DNA from: Blastopirellula retiformator
GTDB taxonomy: Bacteria; Planctomycetota; Planctomycetia; Pirellulales; Pirellulaceae
NCBI RefSeq assembly: GCF_007859755.1
Contig: NZ_SJPF01000004.1
Coordinates: forward strand, 186,894 to 250,893
Direction: 5' to 3'
DNA: 64,000 bases
The position numbers and the translations under genes were made by a program. Under the pieces are notes generated by a model, which was not told where the DNA came from, made no database searches, and was given only the letters and a program-made list of their open reading frames with translations. Positions 1 to 8,701 of the stretch are shown here, one piece after another (positions within the stretch are counted from its first letter, which is position 1; each line of letters starts with the position of its first letter).

Positions 1-2520
1 CATCGTCAGCGGCAGCTTGATGGTGAAGGTCGCTCCATGGCCAGGCGTACTCTCGACTTCGACGACGCCGTTGACGTTCTCGATCTTCGAGCGGACGATA
101 TCCATCCCCATCCCGCGACCCGAGATTTCAGTCACTTTCTCGGCAGTGCTGAAGCCCGGCTCCCAGATCAACTGCAGGATCTGCTGGTTGGTCAGCTTTT
201 CGGCCTCGGCCAGGTCGACGATTCCCTTGTCGATCGCTTTCCGCAAGATCAACTCGGGGTCGAGTCCCTTACCGTCGTCGGTCACTTGAATGATGATGCT
301 GTTGCCGCGATGGAACGCGTCGAGGCGAACCAGTCCTTGCGGCGACTTGCCGGCCGCTTTGCGCACCTCGGGCGATTCGATGCCATGATCGGCCGAGTTG
401 CGAACCATGTGGATCAATGGATCTCCCAACTCGTCGATCATTCGCTTGTCCAGTTCCGTCTTTTCGCCGGAAATGTCGAGCCGAATGTCTTTGCCGTTGC
501 TGCGAGAGACGTCGCGAACAACCCGCTTGAAACGACCGAACAGCGGCCCGATCGGGACCATCCTGGTATCCATCACGCATTTTTGAATGCCGTCAGAGAC
601 CCGCTCCAACTGATGAACCGCTTCGTGAAGTTCATTCGAGCGACTCCGCACCGTCTGGAATCGTGAGGTCTCACGCGCGATCGAGTCGAGATCGGCATGC
701 AACATCCGAATATGCGATTTGATCGCGTTCCATTCGCTTTGCCCTTTGCCGGAGGTCGGGTCGAGGCTGTCGATCATCTGCACCAACTTACCGCTCAGCC
801 CGCAGGCGTTCGACATCTTGTGCTGCGACGACTTGTGGGGAAGCGATTCTCGCAACCCATCGGTCAACTGCGAAAACCGAGCACGATTGATCACCAACTG
901 CCCGGCAAGATTCATTAGTTGATCAAGCCGTTCGATATCAACGCGGAGCGTCTCGGCCGGTTTGGCCATCGGCTCGTTCGATTTCGATCGTGACGACGAT
1001 TCGGCCGACGTCTTGCTCGACGCCGGTCGTGGAGTGGAAACCGGCGGTTTGGCAGGCGCCGCGGCGGGCGTCGGCTTTTCCGGCGTTACTGTCGCCGTCG
1101 GAGTAGGCGCTGGTTGTTCGATCTTCGTTTCGACCGGAGCCGCAGGCGGCGGCACATCGCTCGGCAACGCAGGTTCCGCGGCCCCATTGCGTTCGAGGAT
1201 ATTCGCCGAGACGACGCCCGAGACGTCAACCAAGGAATAGAGCGACTCCGACGATTCGCTGGTCGTCAATTCGATCGCCAGCTTGTCGAGCCGATCTAGG
1301 CTATCCAATTCTTCGTAGGCAGGTTCGCTACGATGGATCTGACCAACGCGTCCAACCTTCTCTAGCAGCAGCTGCGCTTTGAGGGTCGAGAGGGGCAAAT
1401 TTTGGTCAAAGACCAGTTCGATGCGGACTCCGCCTTCAACGTCACTGCCGGCATCGGCCTGCGCGACGGCGTCCGACGGGGAAACTTCGACCGCCTCGGC
1501 GGCTGGTTCCGCGGGCGAAGCGGCCGGTTGAATACCACGCCAGGCCATCAACAGCTCGACCGTGCGGTCTTCGAAGCTGTCGGTCTTGTCGGCGCCTTCT
1601 TTGAGTTGTTGCACGTAAACGCGCAGACCGTCGACGCAAGGCAGGAACGCATCGGCCAGGTCGGCGCTGACGACGCCGCCGGTATCCCGCAGTTCCTGCA
1701 AGATGTCTTCCATCACATGCGCCAGTCGCGCGGGACGATTCAGGCCGATCGACGCCGCCGAACCCTTGATGCGATGCGAGGTGACCAGCAACGTCTTGGT
1801 CGCTTCCTCCTCAAGATCGCTGTCCGACTCCACCAGGATGTCGCTCAATTCGTCAAGGGCCATTTCGGTTTCGTCAATAAAGATCGAAACGTACTTGGCC
1901 GGCACTTCGCCTTCGTCGGTAGCGCCAGAGAACAATGCGGCGACTTCCGCCTGGATCTGGGCCACTTGTGCGGCTGTGTCGACGACCGGTTCCGCTTCTA
2001 CCGGAGTTTCTTCCATGGCAACCTCGTCGCATGTCGCTTCCCAAACCGCCTGGGCGTCGGCCTGGCTGGTTTGTTCGCGTACCGAGCCTGTTTGCTGCAG
2101 CACCTCTTTGATCTGTTCAATCATCTCTTCGCACGGAATGTCGTCGGAAGACGTCTCCCGCAGATGTCCGAGCATGTCGCCCAGCAAGTCGACCGAGCGA
2201 AAGACGACCTCGACGACATGCGCCGTCACCTGCAGTTCGTCCCGTCGGGCTGCGTCGAAGATGTTCTCGACGTTGTGGGTCAAGCAGTTGATGTTGGGCA
2301 AGCCCAGCATCGCCGACAGCCCTTTGACGCTATGGGCCGAACGAAACATATCGTTCACCAGATCGGCGTCTAGAACCGCCCCCTCATCTTCGGCGGCGGC
2401 CTTGGCCCACTCGTCCAGCTCTAGCAAATTGTCATTGAGTCGATCGATCAACTGCGACGATTCGTCAAGGAAGTCGCTCAGCAGATTGTCGAAGAACTCG
2501 TCCTGCCCCGGCGCGGACAT
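1..2520 (-). CDS. cheA: Chemotaxis histidine kinase CheA (partial, runs off left edge)
   Basis: Cytoplasmic sensor kinase that phosphorylates CheY. My translation of the minus strand gives 840 codons before the window edge. Two HPt domains lie at the N-terminus: AHSVKG with phospho-acceptor His near residue 63 and SHRIKG with His near 249. A P2-like segment, a Pro/Ala-rich linker, the dimerisation helices and the HATPase core follow. The N box contains HMVRNSADHG, and DDGKG and GRGMGMDIV are visible. The CheW-like regulatory domain lies beyond the edge. The ATG immediately follows the cheR stop (stop ends at 2521, ATG at 2520), so the two genes are translationally coupled. The tandem HPt arrangement is unlike the single HPt of enteric CheA. 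Confident. Confidence 0.95.
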   Translation of the reverse strand, partial: MSAPGQDEFFDNLLSDFLDESSQLIDRLNDNLLELDEWAKAAAEDEGAVLDADLVNDMFRSAHSVKGLSAMLGLPNINCLTHNVENIFDAARRDELQVTAHVVEVVFRSVDLLGDMLGHLRETSSDDIPCEEMIEQIKEVLQQTGSVREQTSQADAQAVWEATCDEVAMEETPVEAEPVVDTAAQVAQIQAEVAALFSGATDEGEVPAKYVSIFIDETEMALDELSDILVESDSDLEEEATKTLLVTSHRIKGSAASIGLNRPARLAHVMEDILQELRDTGGVVSADLADAFLPCVDGLRVYVQQLKEGADKTDSFEDRTVELLMAWRGIQPAASPAEPAAEAVEVSPSDAVAQADAGSDVEGGVRIELVFDQNLPLSTLKAQLLLEKVGRVGQIHRSEPAYEELDSLDRLDKLAIELTTSESSESLYSLVDVSGVVSANILERNGAAEPALPSDVPPPAAPVETKIEQPAPTPTATVTPEKPTPAAAPAKPPVSTPRPASSKTSAESSSRSKSNEPMAKPAETLRVDIERLDQLMNLAGQLVINRARFSQLTDGLRESLPHKSSQHKMSNACGLSGKLVQMIDSLDPTSGKGQSEWNAIKSHIRMLHADLDSIARETSRFQTVRSRSNELHEAVHQLERVSDGIQKCVMDTRMVPIGPLFGRFKRVVRDVSRSNGKDIRLDISGEKTELDKRMIDELGDPLIHMVRNSADHGIESPEVRKAAGKSPQGLVRLDAFHRGNSIIIQVTDDGKGLDPELILRKAIDKGIVDLAEAEKLTNQQILQLIWEPGFSTAEKVTEISGRGMGMDIVRSKIENVNGVVEVESTPGHGATFTIKLPLTM

Positions 2521-3423
2521 CTAGACACCCGCCTTTCCGCTCGGCGAACCCGCCGAATTCGTGTAGCGATGCAACCAAGGGCGAATGCGTTCGTAACCGC
2601 TCAGCAGTTCGCTCACCCCCTCGGCGGCCCCCAGCACCAGCATCGAACCTGGCGACATGACGCGTTTGATGTTTTCGATGACGCGGGTCTTCGATTCGGT
2701 ATTGAAGTAAATCAACACGTTCTTCAGGAAGACGACGTCAAAAGGTCGCTCCCGCAGCGGATCCAGCAGATTGTGCTGTCGGAACGACATGGTCTTGCGG
2801 ACCGGCGGTTTCGGCGTCCAAAACGGTTCGCCCTTCACGTCGTCGAAGTAACGCTTCTTCAACGCATCGGGAACCAATCGCATCGAACGTTCGTTGAATT
2901 TCGCGGCGGTCGCCTCGCGGACGGCGCCGACGCCGATATCGGTGCCAATGACCTTGACGTCCCAACCCGCTTGCGACGCGAACCCTTCGGCGGCACAACA
3001 AGCGATAGTGCAAGCTTCGTCGCCGGTGCTGCACGCGGCCGACCAGACGCGGAGCGATTTCTGGCGTTTCCCTTGTCGAGCTTCGGAGACAAGCTGCGGC
3101 AGGTATTCGCTGCGAAACCAGTTCCAGTTGCTATCGTCGCGGAAGAGGTAGGTCTCGTGGGTCGTCACCTCTTGCAGAAAGTGATCCCACTCGTCGTCGG
3201 TCACCGGCAACGAAACCAACTTCTTGTAGTAATCCTCGAAGTTCGCGATGCCCGTCACTTTCAGGCGACGTCGCACGCGATTGGAGAGCAACTGCTTTTT
3301 TTGGGGCGAGATCTCGACGCCGGCGACGTCGTAGATCAGCTTGGCGTAACGCTTCAATTGGGCGTCGGTCACCAGTTCGTGCCCAGGTCGTGCTGCAGTC
3401 ATTGTTGTCGCTTTCTTCGTCAT
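2521..3423 (-). CDS. cheR: Chemoreceptor glutamate methyltransferase CheR
   Basis: SAM-dependent methyltransferase that methylates receptor glutamates for adaptation; 300 residues, a usual CheR length. The N-terminal helical domain is followed by TTHETYLFRD (about 87-96), matching the family's TTxETxFFRD. The SAM-binding segment WSAACSTGDEA is near 127-137, and VFLKNVLIYF corresponds to the family's FCRNVLIYF. It lies between the receptor gene and cheA on the same strand, abutting cheA. A perfect hairpin ends only three bases before its ATG and may mask the ribosome-binding region. No cheB partner is visible in the window; it could lie beyond the left edge. Confidence 0.95.
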   Translation of the reverse strand: MTKKATTMTAARPGHELVTDAQLKRYAKLIYDVAGVEISPQKKQLLSNRVRRRLKVTGIANFEDYYKKLVSLPVTDDEWDHFLQEVTTHETYLFRDDSNWNWFRSEYLPQLVSEARQGKRQKSLRVWSAACSTGDEACTIACCAAEGFASQAGWDVKVIGTDIGVGAVREATAAKFNERSMRLVPDALKKRYFDDVKGEPFWTPKPPVRKTMSFRQHNLLDPLRERPFDVVFLKNVLIYFNTESKTRVIENIKRVMSPGSMLVLGAAEGVSELLSGYERIRPWLHRYTNSAGSPSGKAGV

Positions 3424-3426
3424 CCT

Positions 3427-3447
3427 GACGCCCCAGATTGGGGCGTC
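3427..3447 (-). promoter_or_regulatory. Perfect hairpin abutting the cheR start codon
   Basis: A 9-bp perfect stem (GACGCCCCA pairing with TGGGGCGTC) around a 3-base loop ends three bases upstream of the cheR ATG at 3423. It leaves almost no free ribosome-binding sequence, so it may set cheR expression relative to the upstream receptor gene. The regulatory role is inferred; the structure is seen directly. Confidence 0.5.
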
Positions 3448-3461
3448 CTGTCCTAGTCGCA

Positions 3462-3488
3462 GCTCCTCTCAACCGATTTGAGAGGAGC
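3462..3488 (-). terminator. Hairpin between receptor gene and cheR, no T-tract
   Basis: An 11-bp perfect stem (GCTCCTCTCAA with TTGAGAGGAGC) around a 5-base loop lies 17 bp past the receptor stop codon. No run of T follows on the minus strand, so it is more likely an attenuator or mRNA-stability element than a full intrinsic terminator. Confidence 0.45.
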
Positions 3489-3504
3489 GGTATCGCGCGC
3501 CTCG

Positions 3505-5229
3505 TTACTCCGTACGGAACCGGGAAACCAGGTCACGCAACGTTTCGGCCTGGGCGCCCAGCTCTTCGCTGCTGGAGGCCATTTCTTCCGACGACGCGGC
3601 GTTCTGCTCGGTCACGTGCGAAATCGACTGGATGGCGTTGGCGACTTCGTTGGCGCTCTGTGCCTGCTCGACGGTCGCCGTGGCGATCTCGGCGATCTTC
3701 GCGGCGGTCGATTCGACCCCGTGAATGATCTTCTCGAGCGAGGCGCCCGCTTGTTCGCTCAACTTGGCGCCATCCTGGACGCGTTGGGTCGATTCTTTGA
3801 TCAACGAGGAAATCTCTTTGGCCGCTTCGCTGGAGCGTTCGGCCAGCTTGCGAACTTCGTCGGCGACGACCGCGAAACCAAGGCCATGTTCGCCGGCACG
3901 AGCCGCTTCGATCGCCGCGTTGAGGGCGAGCAGGTTGGTCTGGCTGGCAATTTCCGAAATGACCTGAATGATTTCGCTGATCTGCTCCGAGGAGTTCTTG
4001 ATCAGGTCCATCGCTTCGACCGACTTCTGAACGGCGGAGCCGCCATCTTCGGCCATGCGGCTGGTGTCGACGGCGACCTTGTTGGCTTCGCCGGCGTTGT
4101 CTTTGACCGCTTCGATCGATCGCGTCAGCTCTTCGATCGAGGCGCTCATCTGTTCGACCGACGCACTTTGCGTCTGAGCGCCTTGAGCCATTTGCTGCGA
4201 GCTTTCGGCGATCAGGCCGGCGCCTTCGGCAAACTGGTTGCCGCTTTCGATCACGCGGCCGATGACGTCACGCAGGTCGACGACCATTTTCTTCAAGCCG
4301 GCGGCCAAGGTGCCGATCGCGTCGGAGCCTTCGACCGTTACATCGCGGGTCAGATCCCCCTTGGCGGCCGCTTCGACCACGACCAACAGCGATTCGACCT
4401 TCTGTCGCACGAACTCTTGCTCTTCCCGCTCCCGTTCCAGGCGTTCCTTCTCGGCCTTCTCGGCGTTGACGCGGTCGGTGACCAGTTCCCATGAGACCAT
4501 CGGGCCCATGTACTCGCCGTTTTCGTCGTAGATGGCGGCCGCTTCCAGAGCGAACCATTGACCGCGAAGCTCAAACGTGGTGCTGTGCGGCAGGTTGTTG
4601 GGATCGGCCAGCAACTGACGCTGCTTGCTCGGGTTGGCGTGGAAGACGTCGTACGACGAGCCGACGATCTTGTCGACCGGAATCGGCAGGATCGAGGCGA
4701 TCGAACGCAACGTCTTTTCCGACGCCGGATTGACGTAGGTGATAATGCCATCGCGATTGGCCAGAATCAGGTTGATCGGAGCGTTCTCGATCATCGCCGT
4801 CTTTTCGGCCGCCGACTGCGCCAGACGACGCTTCTCGGTGATCACTTCCCAGGTCACCATCGGACCAAGGTACTCGCCAGCGTCGTCGAAGGTCGGGCTG
4901 ACCAACAGGTCGGCGAATTGATCGCCAATCTGAATGGTGGCGCGATGCGGCAGATTGCTCGGATTGGCGAGCATCCGACGCTGCATCGCCGGGTCTTTGT
5001 GGAAGATGTCGATCGACTGGCCGACGATCTGTTCCGGCTCGATCGGCAGGAACTTGCGCAGTTGCTTCAGCGTGTTGATGCTGGCGGCGTTCGCATAGGT
5101 GATGACCAGGTCGCGGTCGGCGACCAGGATGTTGATCGGAGAGTTGTCGCTCATCGCCTTGGCGAGCGAGAGTTCGCGTTTTAGAGCTTCGCCCGCAGTG
5201 GGCTTGGTGCGTGAGTTGGTGGCTGCCAT
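3505..5229 (-). CDS. Cytoplasmic methyl-accepting chemotaxis protein with two PAS domains
   Basis: Chemoreceptor of 574 residues without any hydrophobic membrane segment, so it senses an intracellular signal. Two similar PAS domains occupy about 25-135 and 145-260; each contains the phrase NILVADRD or NLILANRD followed by ITYANAAS or [13 protein letters not shown]-like helix pair near 285-330 leads into a long coiled-coil signalling domain. The tip [20 protein letters not shown] that binds CheA and CheW is intact. Q/E pairs such as SSQQMA and [12 protein letters not shown] are likely methylation sites. No C-terminal CheR-tethering pentapeptide is present. It lies between cheW and cheR on the same strand. 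Confidence 0.95.
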   Translation of the reverse strand: MAATNSRTKPTAGEALKRELSLAKAMSDNSPINILVADRDLVITYANAASINTLKQLRKFLPIEPEQIVGQSIDIFHKDPAMQRRMLANPSNLPHRATIQIGDQFADLLVSPTFDDAGEYLGPMVTWEVITEKRRLAQSAAEKTAMIENAPINLILANRDGIITYVNPASEKTLRSIASILPIPVDKIVGSSYDVFHANPSKQRQLLADPNNLPHSTTFELRGQWFALEAAAIYDENGEYMGPMVSWELVTDRVNAEKAEKERLEREREEQEFVRQKVESLLVVVEAAAKGDLTRDVTVEGSDAIGTLAAGLKKMVVDLRDVIGRVIESGNQFAEGAGLIAESSQQMAQGAQTQSASVEQMSASIEELTRSIEAVKDNAGEANKVAVDTSRMAEDGGSAVQKSVEAMDLIKNSSEQISEIIQVISEIASQTNLLALNAAIEAARAGEHGLGFAVVADEVRKLAERSSEAAKEISSLIKESTQRVQDGAKLSEQAGASLEKIIHGVESTAAKIAEIATATVEQAQSANEVANAIQSISHVTEQNAASSEEMASSSEELGAQAETLRDLVSRFRTE

Positions 5230-5363
5230 CGCAATAACTTTCTCGATTCCAGAGGTTGGATTGCTTACGTGGATGAAAATTTGGCGGGTAGGCGGACCGA
5301 GATCGAGCGAACCACGCTATTTTTCCCGTTGTGCATTTGCAAGGGCAGCCGCAAACAGCAACG

Positions 5364-5894
5364 CTAGAGAGACTCAATCAAGACGCTCTCACCATTGGTC
5401 AGGATCTTGTCCATATCCAACAGAATGAGGAGTCGCTTTTCGAGCTTGACCAAACCGGTCAGGTAGTCGCGATCCAGTCCCGCCACCGTCGGCGGGGGTG
5501 GGGCAATCTGATCCTTGCCGATCCGCAAGACTTCACTGACGGCGTCGACAATGATGCCGATTGTCTTGCCGGAGACGTTCATGACCATGATCCGAGTTTC
5601 ATCGGTCATCTTTTCTTCCGGCTGGCCGAAGCGGCGGCGCAGATCCACGATCGGAATGACCGTGTTGCGGAGATTGATCAGTCCCTTGATGAAGTCTGGC
5701 GTTTGCGGCACGCGTGTGATCTCGCCCATCAGGATGATTTCCTGAACGCGGGTAATCTCGATGCCGTATTCCTCTTGAGCGAGGCGAAAACTGACCAACT
5801 GCATCGAGTTGGCTGAGTCGCCTGGCGCCCCGCTGCCGGTACTTTCGAGACCGAAGTCTTGTATCGTGGCGGACAAGATTCGTTTCCTTAACAT
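5364..5894 (-). CDS. cheW: Chemotaxis coupling protein CheW
   Basis: Scaffold linking receptors to CheA; 176 residues. The CheW fold begins near residue 30 with SMQLVSFRLAQEEYGIEI and contains GLINLRNTVIPIVDLRRRFG, the family signature, and IIVDAVSEVLRI. The first 30 residues are a variable extension. It is first in the minus-strand chemotaxis cluster and is followed after 134 bp by the receptor gene. The region before its start is the 449-bp divergent spacer shared with cheY. Confidence 0.95.
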   Translation of the reverse strand: MLRKRILSATIQDFGLESTGSGAPGDSANSMQLVSFRLAQEEYGIEITRVQEIILMGEITRVPQTPDFIKGLINLRNTVIPIVDLRRRFGQPEEKMTDETRIMVMNVSGKTIGIIVDAVSEVLRIGKDQIAPPPPTVAGLDRDYLTGLVKLEKRLLILLDMDKILTNGESVLIESL

Positions 5895-6220
5895 GGTTGT
5901 GGAAAACTAGTCTTGAAGCCATCGCCGAGCGTCAAAGTCTGTATCGCCGCCCCGCGATAACTCCCCCCGAATTGCCCAAACAGACAACTCGCTGCTTGGT
6001 TAATTCGGCTACCGGCCCCGATACGAATTAGCCAAGACGAAGAGTTTTCTTAACTTCCTTGCAACCCCCTAACACCCTAGTCAGACCAATCCGTACAACC
6101 AGAACGCGTACGTCTAGTTTCAGCGACCGCGCCGTATAAGAGATCGCCGACCGAAGCGGAGACCTTGCATCGCGGTCATCCGCAAACAGATACAATTCCC
6201 CCGGTATGCCGTTTCGTCGC

Positions 6221-6248
6221 TTGACGTGCATTCGCCGCGACCTATCGT
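6221..6248 (+). promoter_or_regulatory. Possible sigma-70-type promoter of cheY
   Basis: TTGACG at 6221-6226 is separated by 16 bp from TATCGT at 6243-6248, about 100 bp before cheY. The -35 match is good and the -10 match weak. The rest of the 449-bp cheW-cheY spacer (5895-6343) shows no other feature I can support. Confidence 0.3.
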
Positions 6249-6343
6249 TCGTTAGCCCAAGAGAGGTGGGCAGAGATGCGTGCTAATAATGGCGCCGCTC
6301 TATTACGCAATTCATAGGGTTCGACTCAGGAGTCACCAGTTCC

Positions 6344-6706
6344 ATGTCCACTCGAGTTCTTGTCGCTGACGACTCAAGCACGATGCGCAAAATTATCCTC
6401 CGTTCGCTCCAGGCCGTCGGCGTACCGAACGCGACCGAAGCGGCGGATGGCGATGAAGCGCTCAAGATCTTCAAGCCGGGCGACTACGATTTGGTTCTGA
6501 CCGACTGGAACATGCCGGGCAAGAATGGCCTGGAAGTCGTTCAGGAAATTCGCAAGATCGACAAGGACGTGAAGATCATGATGGTCACGACCGAAGCCGA
6601 AAAATCGCGCGTTCTCGAAGCGATTCAGGCTGGCGTCTCGGACTATCTGGTCAAGCCGTTCACGGCCGATACGCTTCGCGAAAAGCTGGAAAAGCACGGC
6701 TGCTAA
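6344..6706 (+). CDS. cheY: Chemotaxis response regulator CheY
   Basis: Single-domain receiver of 120 residues. The acidic pair D9-D10, phospho-acceptor D54 (LVLTDWNMPG), the T82/T83 switch position and K104 (LVKPFTAD) are all present. There is no output domain, so it acts by protein contact, probably at the flagellar motor or another chemosensory target. The start is set by AGGAG at 6328-6332, eleven bases upstream of the ATG. It is transcribed divergently from the cheW-receptor-cheR-cheA block and is followed by a strong terminator. Confidence 0.95.
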   Translation: MSTRVLVADDSSTMRKIILRSLQAVGVPNATEAADGDEALKIFKPGDYDLVLTDWNMPGKNGLEVVQEIRKIDKDVKIMMVTTEAEKSRVLEAIQAGVSDYLVKPFTADTLREKLEKHGC

Positions 6707-6732
6707 GCCTTGCTTTGCCGACCGACCAACGC

Positions 6733-6768
6733 CGCCCGACGTCGCCGGTCGACGTCAGGGCGTTTTTT
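6733..6768 (+). terminator. Intrinsic terminator after cheY
   Basis: The stem CGCCCGACGTC pairs with GACGTC-A-GGGCG around a 7-base loop and is followed by six T at 6763-6768. It sits between convergent cheY and the STN-domain gene. Confidence 0.85.
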
Positions 6769-7882
6769 ATTTCTTGTTGGCCGTAATGGTCAGCGTCTCG
6801 CCGCTTAGCTGCCAGCGAACCGGGGTCTTCTCCATCGCCGCCTGCAGCAGGTCGACCAACGTCACCTTATCGACCGAAAACGAGATCCGCTGCTGCAAGA
6901 TCTCTTGGGCATCTTCGGCAACTTCGACCTTCAGCGACAACGACTGGGCCAGGCTGTTCAAGACGGCGCCCAGCGGCTGCTCTTTGATCTCCAGCGAATA
7001 GACTTTCTGTCCTGGATTTACCGCGATGCGACGGAAATTCTCGCCTCGCAGCATCTTGCCCGCCAGCGTCACCTCTTCGTACCTGCCGGTCACCGAGAGC
7101 CCGCCCGCTTGCGTCTCGATCGCCAACTCCGGAAACTCCGCTTTCACTTTGGCCGCCGCATCGTTGACGTCTCCACGGAACGGAAACCGCCGCGTCAGTT
7201 GGGGGTTCTCGGGCAAGGGAATCAGTTGCAACTGCGGATTGCCAGCGGCGTCTTTGCCAAACCGATAGGTCGCCCCGAATCCGGCCAGCAGCAGCGTCAG
7301 CGACTCGGCCTGAGCGATCTTGGGAAACTCGCCCCCACGCCACAAGTCATGCGAAACCGCGGCGTCGAGATTGGCGAACGTCAGCTTGTGCCGCTGCGCT
7401 AGTTCCATGAGCAACTTCCGCGGCTCGGTCAGTTCCGGCCAGACGAGCGTCTCCGCCGCAAACAACTGCCGCACCGCCGGATCACGCGACTGCCGCGCGA
7501 ACTCGGTCTGCACGGCGGCGACAGTCGCCAGGTCAGCCGCCGTCTCAGCCGGTCCGATGTAGATGACCGAACCGACATGGCAGCTTCCGCCCCCCGCACG
7601 TTGAGCCAGCATCTGGACAACCATCTCGAGCGGGGCGTCGCTGGCGCTGAGGGTGATCAGCCGATCAGGGTCGATGCGGCGATCCAGAAAAACGGCGATT
7701 TCCTGCGTCTTGGCGAGCGAATCGATCGCGTCCCGCAGCGGAACGTCCTCCCACTGCAGGTCGACCGCCGAATCGAGTTGTTTTTCGAACGCGACGCCTG
7801 TCTTCCATTCGACGCCATAGGCGCCTGTGCAGAAGGCCCCAACCATCAAAAGTGGGATGAAAAACTGTCGAAAGTCGCTCAT
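6767..7882 (-). CDS. Exported protein with STN-like (secretin/TonB N-terminal) domains
   Basis: Protein of 371 residues with a signal peptide (MSDFRQFFIPLLMVGAFCTG). The open frame extends upstream, but the ATG at 7882 is preceded by GGAG and begins the signal peptide, so I chose it. Near residues 35-75 VPLRDAIDSLAKTQEIAVFL, and near 290-370 QPLGAVLNSLAQ and VTLVDLLQAAM, resemble STN repeats found before secretins and in FecR-linked receptors. No secretin pore or TonB barrel follows, so the domains stand alone. The substrate is unknown. The neighbours give no functional hint. STN assignment is by pattern only. Confidence 0.65.
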   Translation of the reverse strand: MSDFRQFFIPLLMVGAFCTGAYGVEWKTGVAFEKQLDSAVDLQWEDVPLRDAIDSLAKTQEIAVFLDRRIDPDRLITLSASDAPLEMVVQMLAQRAGGGSCHVGSVIYIGPAETAADLATVAAVQTEFARQSRDPAVRQLFAAETLVWPELTEPRKLLMELAQRHKLTFANLDAAVSHDLWRGGEFPKIAQAESLTLLLAGFGATYRFGKDAAGNPQLQLIPLPENPQLTRRFPFRGDVNDAAAKVKAEFPELAIETQAGGLSVTGRYEEVTLAGKMLRGENFRRIAVNPGQKVYSLEIKEQPLGAVLNSLAQSLSLKVEVAEDAQEILQQRISFSVDKVTLVDLLQAAMEKTPVRWQLSGETLTITANKK

Positions 7883-8016
7883 TTTCCGCTCCGCCGGCCG
7901 GGAGTCTTCCCGGGAGAACAATTTGCCGTTTCGTTTCGCTCCAATTACACTCGAATCTTGTTCGGCGAGCGCGTCAAGTCTCCCGTCGCCGCAATCCTGC
8001 TGATGGTACCTCCCCT

Positions 8017-8679
8017 GTGAATGAACAACCGGAACGAGCGCCAACGCTGCTGCAATACTATCGCCAGTACTTGCAGCGCGAGAATACGGCTGCATTTATT
8101 CGCGACGTCTCGCGGCAATATCGTATCGGAACGCTAGAACGCCTGGCCGAAAACAACTCGCCGGAGGTCCGTCGTGCGGCGCTCCTGGCTCTTTGCTTTT
8201 TGGGCGATTTTGGCTCCAACGCGATCGTCGGCTGCGGCCTGACCGACATTGACCGCGGCGTTCGCCTGATCTCCGAAAACGGCATTCGCAACTTGTGGGT
8301 TCGCGCTGGCGCCACCACGCAGCGCCGCCAGTTGGAACGCGTCGCTGGACATCTGCGCGCCGCATCCTGGCACGACGCTGTGATTGACGCGACCACGCTC
8401 ATCCACCATGCTCCCTGGTATGCCGAAGCGCATTACTTTCGTGGAGAAGCTTATTTCCGACGTCAGGTCTGGGAATTGGCGGCTCGCGACAACCACCAGG
8501 CGTTAGAAATCAACCCGTATCATTTTCCGGCGGCGATCTGCCTGGCCCAGTGCAACCTGCATCAGGGCGAGATTATTTTGGCGCTAGAGAACTTTCGCCG
8601 AGCGCTGCGGTTGAATCCTAACCTCGACGCCGTACGTAGTCAGGTCGGCTACTTGGAACGCCAGCTCGAGGAAAACTAA
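8017..8679 (+). CDS. HEAT/TPR repeat protein of unknown function
   Basis: Soluble protein of 220 residues starting at GTG 8017; the nearby ATG at 8021 is out of frame. The N-terminal half looks like HEAT-type helices (ERLAENNSPEVRRAALLALC). The C-terminal half carries two or three TPR units, for example PWYAEAHYFRGEAYFRRQVW and LALENFRRALRLNPNLDAV. Such proteins act as interaction platforms. It ends 22 bp before glpD on the same strand, so it may be co-transcribed, but I see no direct link to glycerol metabolism. Confidence 0.75.
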   Translation: MNEQPERAPTLLQYYRQYLQRENTAAFIRDVSRQYRIGTLERLAENNSPEVRRAALLALCFLGDFGSNAIVGCGLTDIDRGVRLISENGIRNLWVRAGATTQRRQLERVAGHLRAASWHDAVIDATTLIHHAPWYAEAHYFRGEAYFRRQVWELAARDNHQALEINPYHFPAAICLAQCNLHQGEIILALENFRRALRLNPNLDAVRSQVGYLERQLEEN

Positions 8680-8701
8680 CCCGCCTTAAGCGGAGAGACG
8701 C

